Part shown: in pieces, positions 1-9,631 of the stretch
Layout: each line of letters opens with the position of its first letter
How positions within the stretch are numbered: position 1 is the stretch's first letter
DNA from: Nonomuraea guangzhouensis
Lineage (GTDB): Bacteria; Actinomycetota; Actinomycetes; Streptosporangiales; Streptosporangiaceae
Length of the DNA stretch: 64,000 bases
NCBI RefSeq assembly: GCF_019396345.1
Contig: NZ_JAHKRM010000030.1
Coordinates: 62,001-126,000 of the forward strand
Direction of reading: 5' to 3'
Notes under the pieces: model-generated
Seen by the model: only the letters and a program-made list of their open reading frames with translations
What the model was told of the DNA's origin: nothing
Database searches by the model: none
Program-made: the position numbers and the translations under genes

Positions 1-1540
1 CGAGTCTCAGCGGAACCTCGCTGATCGTCATGTCACCCGCGCAGGTGAAGGCGAACTTACCGCTGGTGGTCTGGTAGCTGAGCTTGAGGTCGTGCAGCGC
101 GAGGGTGTCGAGGGCCATGGGAATCTTGTCGGCTTTGAACAGGTCCTCCAGCGCCTTGACCAGATCGCCGACATCGAGCGCGGAACCGGGAAGGGTGCTG
201 CCTTCGAAGGTCCATCCCCCCGCTGAGTCGTACTCCGCCAGAAGGGACAGGGCGATCGAGTCGCCGAGCCGGACCTCACCCCCGATCGTGGCTTCGGCTC
301 CGCCGGCCGCCGAGTAGGAGACGGTGACGCCCAACTCGGTGAGTTCCATCGGCCCCAGCCGCCATACGCCGTCGACGACGAAACCGACCAGGTAGGAGCC
401 GTCGGCCGGTTGCGCGGAGAACCTGGCGGCCGAGATCGTCAGCTCCTTGGGAATGCCCTCGGTCGGCAGGTCGAATTCCCGCAGAACTTCGGTGAGCGCC
501 GCCGATCCCTCGTACGAGCCGTGCACCTCGAATGCGGGGAACTGCGCCACCACGTCGAATTCGAGCCCGGCGATGCTCAGCAGACTGTCGACGTGAAGGT
601 AGTCGAGCGCGTACAGCTCTATGTCGAAACCGGCCTCGACCGCTTTGATGGCGGCGTCGAAGTACTCCGAACTCAGTCCGATCGATCCGAAAGCCGAGGT
701 CACATCGGAGGTGATGTCCGGGCAGGCCCACGCCGCCAGTTCGGCCAGTCCCGGGAACGCGGTGTCGCCGGCAGGCGTGAGGGATGCGTACCAGTGCGCC
801 CCGGGCTGCATGCCGATGCCGACGTCCATCGGCGTGTCTCCCACGCCGACATGACCGAGCAGGAGCATCGAGAAGGAGACGCCGGAAGTCTGTGCCCGGA
901 CCCCGATTCCGTTGAGTTCGAGCACCGAGGGGATGATCGGCCACCGCACGGACGGAAGCTCCACGGCGAAGGTGAGATACGTCTCCAGGTCCTTGCCCGG
1001 ATAGAACAGGATGTCCAGGCCGCCGGCGAGCACCTTCGCGGCCTTGGTCATAGGGTCCAGCAGGTCCGGCGGGATGGCGAACGGAGAGTTCCCGCTCGGA
1101 TCGTGCAGCATGAGCAACTCGTTCGGTGACAGCCCTGTCTCGTCGGCGGCCAGGGTGAGTCGCCACCCACCGGTGTCCCCTTCCCGGTGTGAGACGAGGG
1201 TGACCGGAGCGCTGACCGCATGCTTGAGTTGCGCGGTCCCGGTCGCGGTGGCGGAGACGGACGGGACCGCTCCGTCGACCAGCGTCACCACGATGTCGTC
1301 CACCGTGGTCTGGAGACCGGCGATTCCGGCGACGGGCCACAGCTCACCCGACTTTCCGGCGATCGTCAGCGTCGAGCCTTGCAGCGTGACGCCGTCGATT
1401 CCCGGCGAAACGAGAATTCGCTGGTTCGGTGTCGTGCCGAGGAAATCGCGGAGCTCTGTGGGCAGTTCGGTGTCCGCGGCCGTGAGCGCGATTGGATCCG
1501 TCAGCCCGTCCAGGTATTGCTTGAGCCGCTGCAGGTCCAT
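1..1540 (-). CDS. Large unrecognised protein, C-terminus beyond window edge
   Basis: An open frame of 513 codons runs from an ATG at 1540 and continues off the left edge, so the protein is partial. The start is supported by an AAGGTGAG-like ribosome binding site just upstream. It is the last visible gene of the minus-strand operon, 15 bp after the ComEC-like gene. The translation begins MDLQRLKQYLDGL and is then rich in Val/Thr/Gly/Leu alternations, which suggests a long beta-rich architecture. I see no signal peptide, no transmembrane segment and no catalytic motif. I do not recognise the family and assign no function. The context of a LamG/fibre-like protein and an MBL-fold protein suggests a shared multi-component role. 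Confidence 0.75.
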   Translation of the reverse strand, partial: MDLQRLKQYLDGLTDPIALTAADTELPTELRDFLGTTPNQRILVSPGIDGVTLQGSTLTIAGKSGELWPVAGIAGLQTTVDDIVVTLVDGAVPSVSATATGTAQLKHAVSAPVTLVSHREGDTGGWRLTLAADETGLSPNELLMLHDPSGNSPFAIPPDLLDPMTKAAKVLAGGLDILFYPGKDLETYLTFAVELPSVRWPIIPSVLELNGIGVRAQTSGVSFSMLLLGHVGVGDTPMDVGIGMQPGAHWYASLTPAGDTAFPGLAELAAWACPDITSDVTSAFGSIGLSSEYFDAAIKAVEAGFDIELYALDYLHVDSLLSIAGLEFDVVAQFPAFEVHGSYEGSAALTEVLREFDLPTEGIPKELTISAARFSAQPADGSYLVGFVVDGVWRLGPMELTELGVTVSYSAAGGAEATIGGEVRLGDSIALSLLAEYDSAGGWTFEGSTLPGSALDVGDLVKALEDLFKADKIPMALDTLALHDLKLSYQTTSGKFAFTCAGDMTISEVPLRL

Positions 1541-1555
1541 GATTCTCTCACCTTG

Positions 1556-3157
1556 TCAGAAGGATATACGATCGGTTTTTTGCCCAGGATGATTTGGGAC
1601 TCGATACACGACTTCGAACCATCTCCGCTTCCCGGAAGATCTGTCCTGACCAATCGTGAGCACGATGTCACCCCACTTGGTATGGGCTGACTTGATCCTG
1701 TTGTCGCCGCAGACCCGTGATTTGTTCTGCGCAGCGAACTGGTTCGCCACCCATTTACTGCTTGTCGGGATGTGATCCCTCTTGTAACGGCAGTTTGTCA
1801 AGTAGAAACGTTCGATGCTGTAACAGCCGTCCAGCAGATCCACCACGGGCTGGTCGGGATGCTGGTAACCATGCTCCCCGCAGGAGATGAATGCGACCGC
1901 CGGAGACATGGAAGAGAGGAAATCACCGCTCGTCGAGGTTTTGGAGCCGTGATGCCCGCATTTGAAGGACGCGATCCGATGGGGAATCTTATAGGTTCCT
2001 CCTGCCGAGTTGGGCAGTCCATGTTCTTGCAGCGCCGTCGCCACCAGATCGGCCCCTTCAGAGGGGAGGTCACCGCCGGCGTAGTGGAGGAAATCGTTGA
2101 AGCGGACGACGAGTCCGACGCTCGTTTCGTTTCTGTCAAACGAGTAGTCGAAATGCTTTGGCTTCCTGGGGCCCTGCCATACGTACTGGGAGGCGGCCAG
2201 GATGAAGACCGCCGGAGCGTCCTCCGGGGCTGTCTTCGCCGTCGGTCCGGCATTCCAGAGAACCTCTGTGCCCAGCCTGCCCAAGGCGGCGGTGCGCCTG
2301 CGGTTGATGTCGGGGGCCTGAACCGTGGCATCGCCCAGCTGCACTTTCCCCTCGACCGCCATTACGTATTTCTGTGGCTGGCCGGTGGGACCGGTGTCGA
2401 TGACGTGGGTGTTGGCGTAGTTCCCATCGGTGTCGAACTGGGCGGCATCGCAGAACTGCTTCACACCTTTGTACAGCCGGCCGAGGATATTCGTCCGGAT
2501 CAACCCTACTCTTGCTTCCCTCATTTCTTTGCCGCCATACCCTGCGATCGCGTCCGCCGCGGCTATCCCGGCTGCGTCCACCACGGCCGAGGTCCGCCCT
2601 CTACCCAAGTTCAATTGGGGGTTGAGATTGTTTATGCTTGCGCGAGACAATCCCGCGTAGACGTCCTCTGCCGCCGCCCTGCCGGCCTCCGCCGCCTCCT
2701 TGTCGACGATCACGTTCTCTGGAATGAGAAAGGCTTCTTCCATGAGAAGTTCGACGATGTCAGAGAACTTCTTGCCGTTGGCGGGATAGATGCCCCGGCA
2801 TGCACCCATCGCGCCGCTTGCGCCGGCCGCGATGTGCTCCATTCGGACTCTACCCGTCTCGGCGCAGAGCAGCGTCGCTCTGGCGATTGTGTCGGCGATG
2901 CGATGGAGGTTGTCGGCGACCAGCAGGGCGAGCACACCCTCGTGGTGATCTGCGTCGTAGTGGCTGACCACCATGTGGTCGAGTGGTTCGTTGTCAAGAA
3001 CTTCTTGGATCTTCTCGTGCACCCTCCTCGCACAATTGCTCTTGCCTCCGTCGATCAGCATCGAACGCCGGGTTTCGTCGGAGCTGTTGTACGCGTGTAT
3101 GATCGAGCTTTCTCCCTGACCCACGTCGATGGTGCAGATATCTAATTTCCACGGCAT
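1556..3157 (-). CDS. ComEC/Rec2-like metallo-beta-lactamase-fold hydrolase (soluble)
   Basis: This is a 533-residue protein. The N-terminus has IDVGQGESSIIHA and LIDGGK, the beta-strand signatures of the ComEC C-terminal hydrolase. The metal-binding motif is SHYDADHHEG near residue 65. The second ComEC hallmark, GHHGSKTSTS followed by FISCGEHGYQHPD, lies near residue 400. Unlike ComEC there are no membrane segments, so it is a stand-alone cytoplasmic enzyme, with a long insertion of roughly 250 residues between the two motif blocks. Members of this fold hydrolyse phosphodiester or other ester bonds; the substrate here is unknown. The DNA looks visibly less GC-rich than its neighbours, which hints at separate acquisition. 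It sits between the fibre-like gene (94 bp away) and the partial gene at the edge (15 bp). Confidence 0.85.
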   Translation of the reverse strand: MPWKLDICTIDVGQGESSIIHAYNSSDETRRSMLIDGGKSNCARRVHEKIQEVLDNEPLDHMVVSHYDADHHEGVLALLVADNLHRIADTIARATLLCAETGRVRMEHIAAGASGAMGACRGIYPANGKKFSDIVELLMEEAFLIPENVIVDKEAAEAGRAAAEDVYAGLSRASINNLNPQLNLGRGRTSAVVDAAGIAAADAIAGYGGKEMREARVGLIRTNILGRLYKGVKQFCDAAQFDTDGNYANTHVIDTGPTGQPQKYVMAVEGKVQLGDATVQAPDINRRRTAALGRLGTEVLWNAGPTAKTAPEDAPAVFILAASQYVWQGPRKPKHFDYSFDRNETSVGLVVRFNDFLHYAGGDLPSEGADLVATALQEHGLPNSAGGTYKIPHRIASFKCGHHGSKTSTSGDFLSSMSPAVAFISCGEHGYQHPDQPVVDLLDGCYSIERFYLTNCRYKRDHIPTSSKWVANQFAAQNKSRVCGDNRIKSAHTKWGDIVLTIGQDRSSGKRRWFEVVYRVPNHPGQKTDRISF

Positions 3158-3193
3158 CGGCTTCTCGATTCTTTGAGTTCATCGGCGCAGACC

Positions 3194-3233
3194 GCTACGG
3201 CGCCCGGGCGAGCCGGCCGCAAGGCGCCGTAGC
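3194..3233 (-). terminator. Intra-operon stem-loop (attenuator or partial terminator)
   Basis: The arms GCTACGGCGCC (3194-3204) and GGCGCCGTAGC (3223-3233) are a perfect 11-bp inverted repeat with an 18-nt loop. It lies in the 94-bp gap between the fibre-like gene and the ComEC-like gene. There is no T-tract, so it may attenuate transcription or stabilise mRNA ends rather than stop transcription fully. Confidence 0.5.
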
Positions 3234-3251
3234 TCCCGTCGAGACGGATGG

Positions 3252-5819
3252 TCAGTCGCTTGCGCGGAACGGGGAGCGGATCCGCCAATGACCCACGTTG
3301 TTCCTGGGAATGGTGGGGTAGTCGGTGGGCGCGCTGGTCCTGGTGACCATCATCCGCCGCGTCGCGTCAGCTCGGTTCGTGTCGACGTAGGCGTTCTCCG
3401 CGTACACCGTGTTCTGCAGATCGAATTGCAGTTTCCCGTCGGCCAGGGCCTTCAGGATGCGCAACTCGACGGCCCCGACGGTGACGTCACCGATGGTGAG
3501 CGCGCTTTGGCCGACGGCGGCTCCGTCCAGTATGATCTTCTGCGCGTAGACGTTCCGCAGCGCGTCGGCCGCGAGATCGCCGTCTTTGAAATAGATGCCT
3601 TCGGCCCGGGCCTCGATCCGGTGCGAGAACTTGTTCGCGTGCGCGAATCGAACAGTGGGGAAAACCACCTCGGGAGTGGTCGTGTCAGCCTGGTACAGCT
3701 CCAGGAACAGCTTCGTGCCGCTCCCTGTCGGTGTGTCCCGGCGCAACTGCAGGTGGCCCTGCTCCGAGCTGACCGTCAGCTTCGCTCCCGGGCTGGTGGT
3801 GCCGATGCCCACGTTGTTGTTGACGGGATTGATGGCGAGCGGCTTACCGCCGTGCGACTGCACCCAGCTGTAATTCTGGTCATAGCCCAAGCGCAGATTC
3901 GACGCACTGACCGGACCGATGACCACCGTCGCACCGGTGCCATCGGTATTGGCGCCGACGATATGCAACCTCCCCTCCGGCACGGTGGTACCGATGCCCA
4001 CGTTGGCGCCGACGGGGTTGATGGCTAGCGGCTTACCACCGTGCGACTGCACCCAGCTGTAATTCTGGTCATAGCCCAAGCGCAGATTCGACGCATTGAC
4101 CGGACCGATGACCACCGTCGAGCCATTGCCGTTGGTATTGGCACCGACGATATGCAACCTCCCCTCCGGCGTGGCGGTCCCGATGCCCACGTTGGCGCTG
4201 GTGAACAGCAAGGGCGTCCGCTCGGCCAGGATCGAGACGAATCCGTCCTGGAAGCCGGGAATGTTGCGATAGGCGATCACGACGGGCGCATGGCCGGGGG
4301 ACGCCAACGCGGAGATGTCGCTGAGTTTCAGCTCAAGTGGCTTGCTCTCCGTCAGGTCGATGTCCGCCTTCGGGGTCAGCGTCCACTGCACCCGCTGCCC
4401 CAGGTCCTCCTTCTCGATGGTCCACGCGTCGTCCGTAGTGGCCACGCCGTCCTTGAGACGGGTGAGGCGAACGCTCGATGCCTGGCTCGCCCGGGTCAGG
4501 GCCCAGTCGCGAGGCACACCATCCTGCTGCGCGTCGAAGGAGACCACGAAAGCGGAAGCGGCGTTCGGGGCGTGCGTGGAGCCGGACAGTTTGATCGCGG
4601 TCTCGCGGGAGACGTTGGTGATACGCAGCCGCAGCGAACTCAGACTGACACCGTCGCTGAGCACGCGGTCGCCGCCGACGAATGCCACGTCCAGGGGGAT
4701 GTCCGGTCGTCCCCGGTGATTGACGACGTCGAGGAATTGCAGCCGGTTCCCCGTCAGCTCACCCGGCTCACCCGCGTAGCCCAGCTGCTGATAGTCCAGT
4801 TCGACCCGGGTCCCACGGGTGCCGCCCGCGCCATCGGCCTTGAGCCCGGCCAGTTCCAGATCGAGCGAAGCGCCCGGGGAGATGACGGGAGTGGCGGTGC
4901 ACAGCAGGTACAACGTGGTGACGTCGGCTGCGGCCCGCATCGACCAGCCTTCTTTCGCCGACAGGCGCGGAACCGCCGAGACGTCGAGGATCCCGGCGCG
5001 AAAGCGCAGCGCCACATGGTAGTTCGTCGGTGACACGGCGCCGGCGGCAGGCGCTCGCAGCCGGAGGTCGTACCGGGAGGAGTTGGTGAGGCGCAGCGTC
5101 ATCGTCTGCCCGGCCGGGGCGTCGTCGATGTAGAGAACGCGCTGGCGGGAGGTGTTGAACAGGTCGAAGTCGAGCGGGTGAGTGCGGACGAAGGCGGCCA
5201 TCGCCGACTCGTCCGCCGCCATGTCGCGCTGGATCTCCAGCGCGCTCAGTGCCCCGTCGTACATCCTGACGTGCGCCAGCGCGCCCGTGAGGTGGTTCGC
5301 CGACGCGTCGGGAGACCGGCCCGCGACCACTCCCGCTCCCGTCAGCAGTTCGGCGGGCACCGGCCCCTGTGCGATCTGGACGCCGTCGAGGTAGGTCCTG
5401 GCGGTCGTCCCGTCGCTGGTGACCGCGACATGATGCCAGGCGTCCCACTCCAGGGAACCGGCTGGGCTGGCATAACCGGCGGTCATGTCACCCGGCTTGG
5501 GCAGGCCGTGGATGATCTTGCCCTGTGGGTCCACCGCCACCCGGTAGCCGCCCACCTTCCCCACGATGGAGCCCACAGCGACGGGCTGCTTCGCCCTGAC
5601 CCACGCCTGGACGGTGTAGGTCCGCGAGCCCAGGGCGGTGGCGTTCTGGCTGGTCAGGGCGTCGCCGTCGAGAATCAGGCAGCTGCCGAACCTTCCGTCC
5701 GGGTGAGGGCGAGGGTCGCCTTGGGCGGTGGCGTCGAAACCGTTGCCGGAGGAGTCGAGGGCGTGGTGGTCAGCGGACAGGTCGTCGAGTTGCCAGTGCA
5801 GCAGCAGTTTCGCGGTCAT
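3252..5819 (-). CDS. LamG-domain protein with VGIGT fibre-like repeats
   Basis: This is an 855-residue protein. The ATG at 5819 overlaps the stop of the preceding 54-codon gene as ATGA, which decides this start over longer in-frame extensions. Residues about 1-200 form a LamG/concanavalin-like jelly-roll (WQLDD...DSSGNG..A at the start, a W-HHVAVTSDG motif and YLDGVQIAQ). The middle is beta-rich. At about residues 540-700 come repeats of the type NVGIGT-TPEGRLHIVGAN, as found in tail-fibre and adhesin-like proteins. Two of these are 63-residue near-identical copies. The C-terminus ends in a unique beta-rich region. No signal peptide is visible. It is probably a carbohydrate- or surface-binding fibre-like component. 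Its partners are the large proteins in the same operon. Confidence 0.8.
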   Translation of the reverse strand: MTAKLLLHWQLDDLSADHHALDSSGNGFDATAQGDPRPHPDGRFGSCLILDGDALTSQNATALGSRTYTVQAWVRAKQPVAVGSIVGKVGGYRVAVDPQGKIIHGLPKPGDMTAGYASPAGSLEWDAWHHVAVTSDGTTARTYLDGVQIAQGPVPAELLTGAGVVAGRSPDASANHLTGALAHVRMYDGALSALEIQRDMAADESAMAAFVRTHPLDFDLFNTSRQRVLYIDDAPAGQTMTLRLTNSSRYDLRLRAPAAGAVSPTNYHVALRFRAGILDVSAVPRLSAKEGWSMRAAADVTTLYLLCTATPVISPGASLDLELAGLKADGAGGTRGTRVELDYQQLGYAGEPGELTGNRLQFLDVVNHRGRPDIPLDVAFVGGDRVLSDGVSLSSLRLRITNVSRETAIKLSGSTHAPNAASAFVVSFDAQQDGVPRDWALTRASQASSVRLTRLKDGVATTDDAWTIEKEDLGQRVQWTLTPKADIDLTESKPLELKLSDISALASPGHAPVVIAYRNIPGFQDGFVSILAERTPLLFTSANVGIGTATPEGRLHIVGANTNGNGSTVVIGPVNASNLRLGYDQNYSWVQSHGGKPLAINPVGANVGIGTTVPEGRLHIVGANTDGTGATVVIGPVSASNLRLGYDQNYSWVQSHGGKPLAINPVNNNVGIGTTSPGAKLTVSSEQGHLQLRRDTPTGSGTKLFLELYQADTTTPEVVFPTVRFAHANKFSHRIEARAEGIYFKDGDLAADALRNVYAQKIILDGAAVGQSALTIGDVTVGAVELRILKALADGKLQFDLQNTVYAENAYVDTNRADATRRMMVTRTSAPTDYPTIPRNNVGHWRIRSPFRASD
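3835..4190 (-). repeat. 189-bp in-frame tandem repeat encoding VGIGT units
   Basis: Two copies with a 189-bp period (63 codons) can be matched base for base. For example, the block at 3841-3990 recurs at 4030-4179 with only a few changes. A third, diverged VGIGT start follows. The near identity implies recent duplication within the fibre-like gene. Confidence 0.85.
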
Positions 5820-5980
5820 GACGCCGCCTCCAGCCGTCCGGCGTCCTGCCCGACCTGGGTGCCGGCCTGGTGGTGGATCTCGTCGACCAGCTCGTAGACC
5901 TGCGCGTACGGTAACTGGCCGAGCGCCTCCAGGATCCGGTTCGTCTGCGGTATCGACAACGTAAGGGTGATCTTCGACAT
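5816..5980 (-). CDS. Small conserved-looking protein (54 aa), function unknown
   Basis: The protein has 54 residues (MSKITLTLSIPQTNRILEAL...). The ATG at 5980 overlaps the stop of the 1179-residue gene as TGATG, and its own TGA overlaps the ATG of the LamG gene as ATGA. It is therefore translationally coupled on both sides. It is predicted to be a strand followed by amphipathic helices (IPQTNRILEALGQLPYAQ). It could be a small chaperone or connector for one of the two very large neighbours, but that is inference. I do not recognise a family. Confidence 0.7.
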   Translation of the reverse strand: MSKITLTLSIPQTNRILEALGQLPYAQVYELVDEIHHQAGTQVGQDAGRLEAAS

Positions 5981-8900
5981 CACGTGTTTCCTTGCTCGAC
6001 GGGTAAGGACTCGGACGGGACGGTTCCGGTGGGCAGCGTGCGCAGGGCCAGCCAGCCTTCCCGGAAGGTGAGACCGGCGGGGAACCGCTCGGCCGGCTGC
6101 GGCGGATGGGCGGTCTCCACCCATCCGGCCGGGTCATGCTCCCGCCAGGACCAGACGGAGCCGGGCTCGGCGGGCAGAGGCACGGCGACGCTGTCGTCGT
6201 CGGTCAGAAGGGGCGCGGTCAGGAACCCGGCCTCCAGGTTCGCCATGGCGTCCTGGTAGTGCTCCACGGCGAGCCGTACCGATTCGGTCGGCAGGACGCC
6301 GCTGGTCGCGTGGATCGAGCCGCGGGGGTCGGCCAGGAGCGTGAGACGGCGGGGCGGCAGATCGGCCGCGACTGTCAGCGACGGCTCGGATTCGCCCTGG
6401 ACGTCGTGGAAGTCGGGCTCCAGCGCGCCGGAGAGGTCCTCCAGCCAGTAGCCGAGCGTCCCGTCGCCCAGGCGGTCGTGCTCGCCGATCCGGACGGAGT
6501 AGCGTACCCGCGGGAAGCCGTTGGTCTCCCGCGCGGCGCGGGTCATGTCCTGGCGGAAGACGTTCCAGTCCTGGTGGACGGCGGGCGGTTCCATCGCCTC
6601 CAGCGCGACCTCGGCCCGCACCACCGCGATCGGCCGCCCGGTGAACATGGCTCTGCCCGGGTGCTGGGTGTGGCCGTCGGGGTCGATGGAGGCCAGGGCC
6701 TCGTCGATCAGGGTCCGGACCCCTTCGACCCCGGCCGCCCCGCCGGCGCGCAGCCGCTCCACCACCGCCCGCAGGTGCGGGTTCTCGATGTCCGTCACGG
6801 CTCCGCCGGAGGCGGATTCCCAGTACGCCCAGCTGGGGCTGACCGGATCCGCGGCGGCGTACAGCGTCCCCAGCAGCACCCCTTGCGAGGTGTGGACCAG
6901 CAGGCCGCCGTCGAGGTTGTCGGGGACGATCCATCCGCAGACGGGGGTGTTTCCCGGCAGCCCGGTCGAGGGCCTGGTGTCGTGCCCGGCGTCCAGGAAC
7001 GTCAGCCTGATCCGGGCGGGCTGGGCCAGCCGCGGCGGCAAGGCGACCCAGTCAGGGTGGTCCGCCACCCTGAGGCCGGTGGTGGTGTGGAACCGGCTGA
7101 GATCGATGTCGTGACCGTTGCCGAAGTTGTCCAGAATGCGCAGCTGTCGTACCCGCAACGCTCCCGCGCGGATCGGATTGAAGTCGGTGAGTGGCTGCGG
7201 AGCGTGCCGGTTCTCGTCCCCGACCCTGGCCGCCACCTGCGCGATGAACTCCCGCGATGCCGGGAAGCCGAGCGGATCGTCGACGGGTAGCTGGCGCGCG
7301 ACCCTGAGCATGAGCAGGGCGTCGTTGAATCCGCCCAGGCTCTGCGCGAGATTGTCAGCCTCGTGGACGTCCAGATGCCGATACGCCGCCGCCAGCCTTT
7401 TCAGCCGGTCATCGCCGCCGTTCGCGTCGTACCAGTCGAGGACCTCTCCGGGGTCGGCGCGGAACACGTCCGGCTCGACCTGGGGCAGGCCGGCGGCGGC
7501 GCGTGGGGCGTTGTAGTCAGTGAGCATGTTGCCCGCCAGGTAGCGCAGGATCCGCGAGGACATCACCGGCCGGGCGGACGGCGAGAGGATCGTCGTGCCC
7601 GAATAGACGTTGGCGCCCTTGTCTGGAACGTTCCGGCCCGGGCGCATTCTCAGCTCGACGTCGGCCGGCGGGAGCTCGTAGTTGGCCACGACGAAGTCAC
7701 GGTCGTAGTCGCGGTGGCCGGTGCCGAGGTTGTTGCCCGCGCTCGTGGGGAAGAACTCGGCCTCCCACTGCAGCAGCACCGGGTGCCATGGCGCGTGCCG
7801 CCAGGTCCGGACCGCCGGGTTGGGCAGGGACAGCGAGGTGACCAGCGCGGCCACCCGGTCGCGCAGGACGGTGACGGCGGCGGCGGTGTCCGGCCGGCCG
7901 GCAGGTTCGCTCAACGTCCAGCAGGTCAGCAGACCGTCCGGGTCCTGCGCGCCGTCCTGGCCGTACCTGTCGGAGGGCGTGGCCGCCGACCCGGTCAGCA
8001 GCACCACCGGCTCGTTCGGCAGGTAGTAGGCAGGCGCGGGAACCTGCTGCGGCACGTACGCGGTGCGTGCCCGCGCCCCGATGGACTGGTTGAGGGCGGC
8101 GAGGGCCGTGTCGACCGCGGCGCGGGCCGCGGCCAGGCGGTGGGCGAGGGTGTCTCCTTCGCCCTGCGGCGGGTGGATGCCCGCCTGCCCGGCCAGGCGG
8201 TCCAGCTCCGCCATGCCGCGTGCCAGGAAGAAGGCGACTTCGTCGGGGTCGGGATAGTCGTCGGGGCCGCCCTCCGGGGGGTAGGCGCAGAGCATGTACC
8301 TGTACCAGTCCCAGAACAGCCGCCGGCGAAGGCCGGTGATGGTGCGCCATGCCTGGTCGTAGTCGCTCTGGGCCTGGTTGAGGGTGGTCAGCAGGTCGTC
8401 GAGCGCGGCCGGCGGCGTGAGCCGGTCGCGGTTCTGCTTCTGCTCCGCGGTGACCGAGGGGCCCGTCTCGTCCTCCCGGCGGATGCTCCACAGCGTGCCT
8501 CCCGGCAGGCGGGAGAAGGACGTGGAGTGCCGGGATTCGGCGAGCCCGATGGACAGATCCAGGGCGGCGCTCTCCAACTCGTCGGCATAGGTCAGCGCTT
8601 CCAGGAGGTTCTCCAGCTCGTCGGGCGTGGCACCGGGGATCACGGAGCCCAGGTGCGCGGCGAGCGCCTCGGTGGCGGTGTTCCCGACGCAGACGCCGGA
8701 CTCGGCGTCCGCCAGCAGCGGGTTGACGGTCGTCTCGGCGGGCGCGAAGACGAGCCGCCCGAAACAGACCATCGATCCTGGCCGTCCGGCGTCGCCTTCG
8801 GCGGTCCAGCCCAGCTGCTCCTCGATGACGTCCTGCCAGGAGTCGGTCTCCGGGGCCGTCTCCAGCGTCCTGGCCAGCTCGTCCTGGCCGGCGTCGCCGT

Positions 8901-9519
8901 ACCAGCCGATGACGTCGTAGGCCAGGCCGGCGAGGTCTCCAGGATCCGGGTCGTGGAATCCGAAGACGCTGTGGCAGTTGGGGTAAAACGCGGCGAAGGC
9001 GGGCTCACCGTACCCACTCACGGTGAGTTCCGGCAGGCGGTCCGGCCGGTCGCGGGACGGGTCCCATAACCCCAGGGCCACCTTGCGACCGAGGTAGCGG
9101 TACGGGCGGCCGGCCGCGGAGGGGACCGGGTAGGCCACCCCCGCGAGATTGTCGTCGGAGAGCGTGTCGCTCTCCACCACCCATTGCTCCTCGACCGTCC
9201 CGCCTCGGAAGCGGGTCACCAGCCAGCGATTGGGCACGACGGGGGCCCTTGTCCCCTCCTGTTCACTCTGGACGTGCCGGGTCAGCGCGTCGGGCAACGC
9301 CCAGTGCAGGTGAACCCCCCGTTTGAGGCGGAAGTTCTGGTCCTCGAACGGGGCCGGCAGCAGGATCTCGCCCAGGTAGGGCAGATCCGCCCCCACATCG
9401 CGTCCGGTGACACCGTCGACGTACGGCAGGCGGGTGAAGTCCACCGAAGGTCCGGCGACATCGGTATCGGAGGCGAGACACAACGCGTCGATACGCATGG
9501 GAACTGTAAGCACAGACAA
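5980..9519 (-). CDS. Very large unrecognised protein (about 1179 aa)
   Basis: This is the first structural gene of the operon. The frame is open from a GTG at 9636. I favour the TTG at 9519, where GAGGA lies 7 nt upstream; an ATG at 9498 is another option. The protein is acidic, rich in W/P/L and without signal peptide or membrane segments. Recognisable but uninformative stretches include RGVHLHWALPDALTR, VVPNRWLVTRF, YLPNEPVVLLTGSA and a helical region near the middle (ALDDLLTTLNQAQSDYDQAW) that may be a coiled coil. I know of no family assignment. Coupling to the 54-residue and LamG genes suggests one complex. It lies downstream of the TetR gene on the same strand. Confidence 0.75.
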   Translation of the reverse strand: MSVLTVPMRIDALCLASDTDVAGPSVDFTRLPYVDGVTGRDVGADLPYLGEILLPAPFEDQNFRLKRGVHLHWALPDALTRHVQSEQEGTRAPVVPNRWLVTRFRGGTVEEQWVVESDTLSDDNLAGVAYPVPSAAGRPYRYLGRKVALGLWDPSRDRPDRLPELTVSGYGEPAFAAFYPNCHSVFGFHDPDPGDLAGLAYDVIGWYGDAGQDELARTLETAPETDSWQDVIEEQLGWTAEGDAGRPGSMVCFGRLVFAPAETTVNPLLADAESGVCVGNTATEALAAHLGSVIPGATPDELENLLEALTYADELESAALDLSIGLAESRHSTSFSRLPGGTLWSIRREDETGPSVTAEQKQNRDRLTPPAALDDLLTTLNQAQSDYDQAWRTITGLRRRLFWDWYRYMLCAYPPEGGPDDYPDPDEVAFFLARGMAELDRLAGQAGIHPPQGEGDTLAHRLAAARAAVDTALAALNQSIGARARTAYVPQQVPAPAYYLPNEPVVLLTGSAATPSDRYGQDGAQDPDGLLTCWTLSEPAGRPDTAAAVTVLRDRVAALVTSLSLPNPAVRTWRHAPWHPVLLQWEAEFFPTSAGNNLGTGHRDYDRDFVVANYELPPADVELRMRPGRNVPDKGANVYSGTTILSPSARPVMSSRILRYLAGNMLTDYNAPRAAAGLPQVEPDVFRADPGEVLDWYDANGGDDRLKRLAAAYRHLDVHEADNLAQSLGGFNDALLMLRVARQLPVDDPLGFPASREFIAQVAARVGDENRHAPQPLTDFNPIRAGALRVRQLRILDNFGNGHDIDLSRFHTTTGLRVADHPDWVALPPRLAQPARIRLTFLDAGHDTRPSTGLPGNTPVCGWIVPDNLDGGLLVHTSQGVLLGTLYAAADPVSPSWAYWESASGGAVTDIENPHLRAVVERLRAGGAAGVEGVRTLIDEALASIDPDGHTQHPGRAMFTGRPIAVVRAEVALEAMEPPAVHQDWNVFRQDMTRAARETNGFPRVRYSVRIGEHDRLGDGTLGYWLEDLSGALEPDFHDVQGESEPSLTVAADLPPRRLTLLADPRGSIHATSGVLPTESVRLAVEHYQDAMANLEAGFLTAPLLTDDDSVAVPLPAEPGSVWSWREHDPAGWVETAHPPQPAERFPAGLTFREGWLALRTLPTGTVPSESLPVEQGNT

Positions 9520-9631
9520 CGGAACATCCTCATCAGCGGGGCCGGTGAAGTGGGCCGGTTCGACGGCAGCGAGAGGTTCCGCCCCCGGCCTTCGTGCTCG
9601 CGTCGCGTAGTCTCTCGTGCCGCGATCTCCT

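Noticed and set aside
276..1340. A 354-codon minus-strand frame
   Set aside because: It is a shadow of the partial gene at 1-1540, which is read in another frame; the translation is Arg-rich without domain-like features.
5820..6137. N-terminal extension of the LamG gene to 6137
   Set aside because: It would overlap the 54-codon gene and the large gene in other frames. The ATGA overlap at 5819 gives a better start and the LamG domain begins there.
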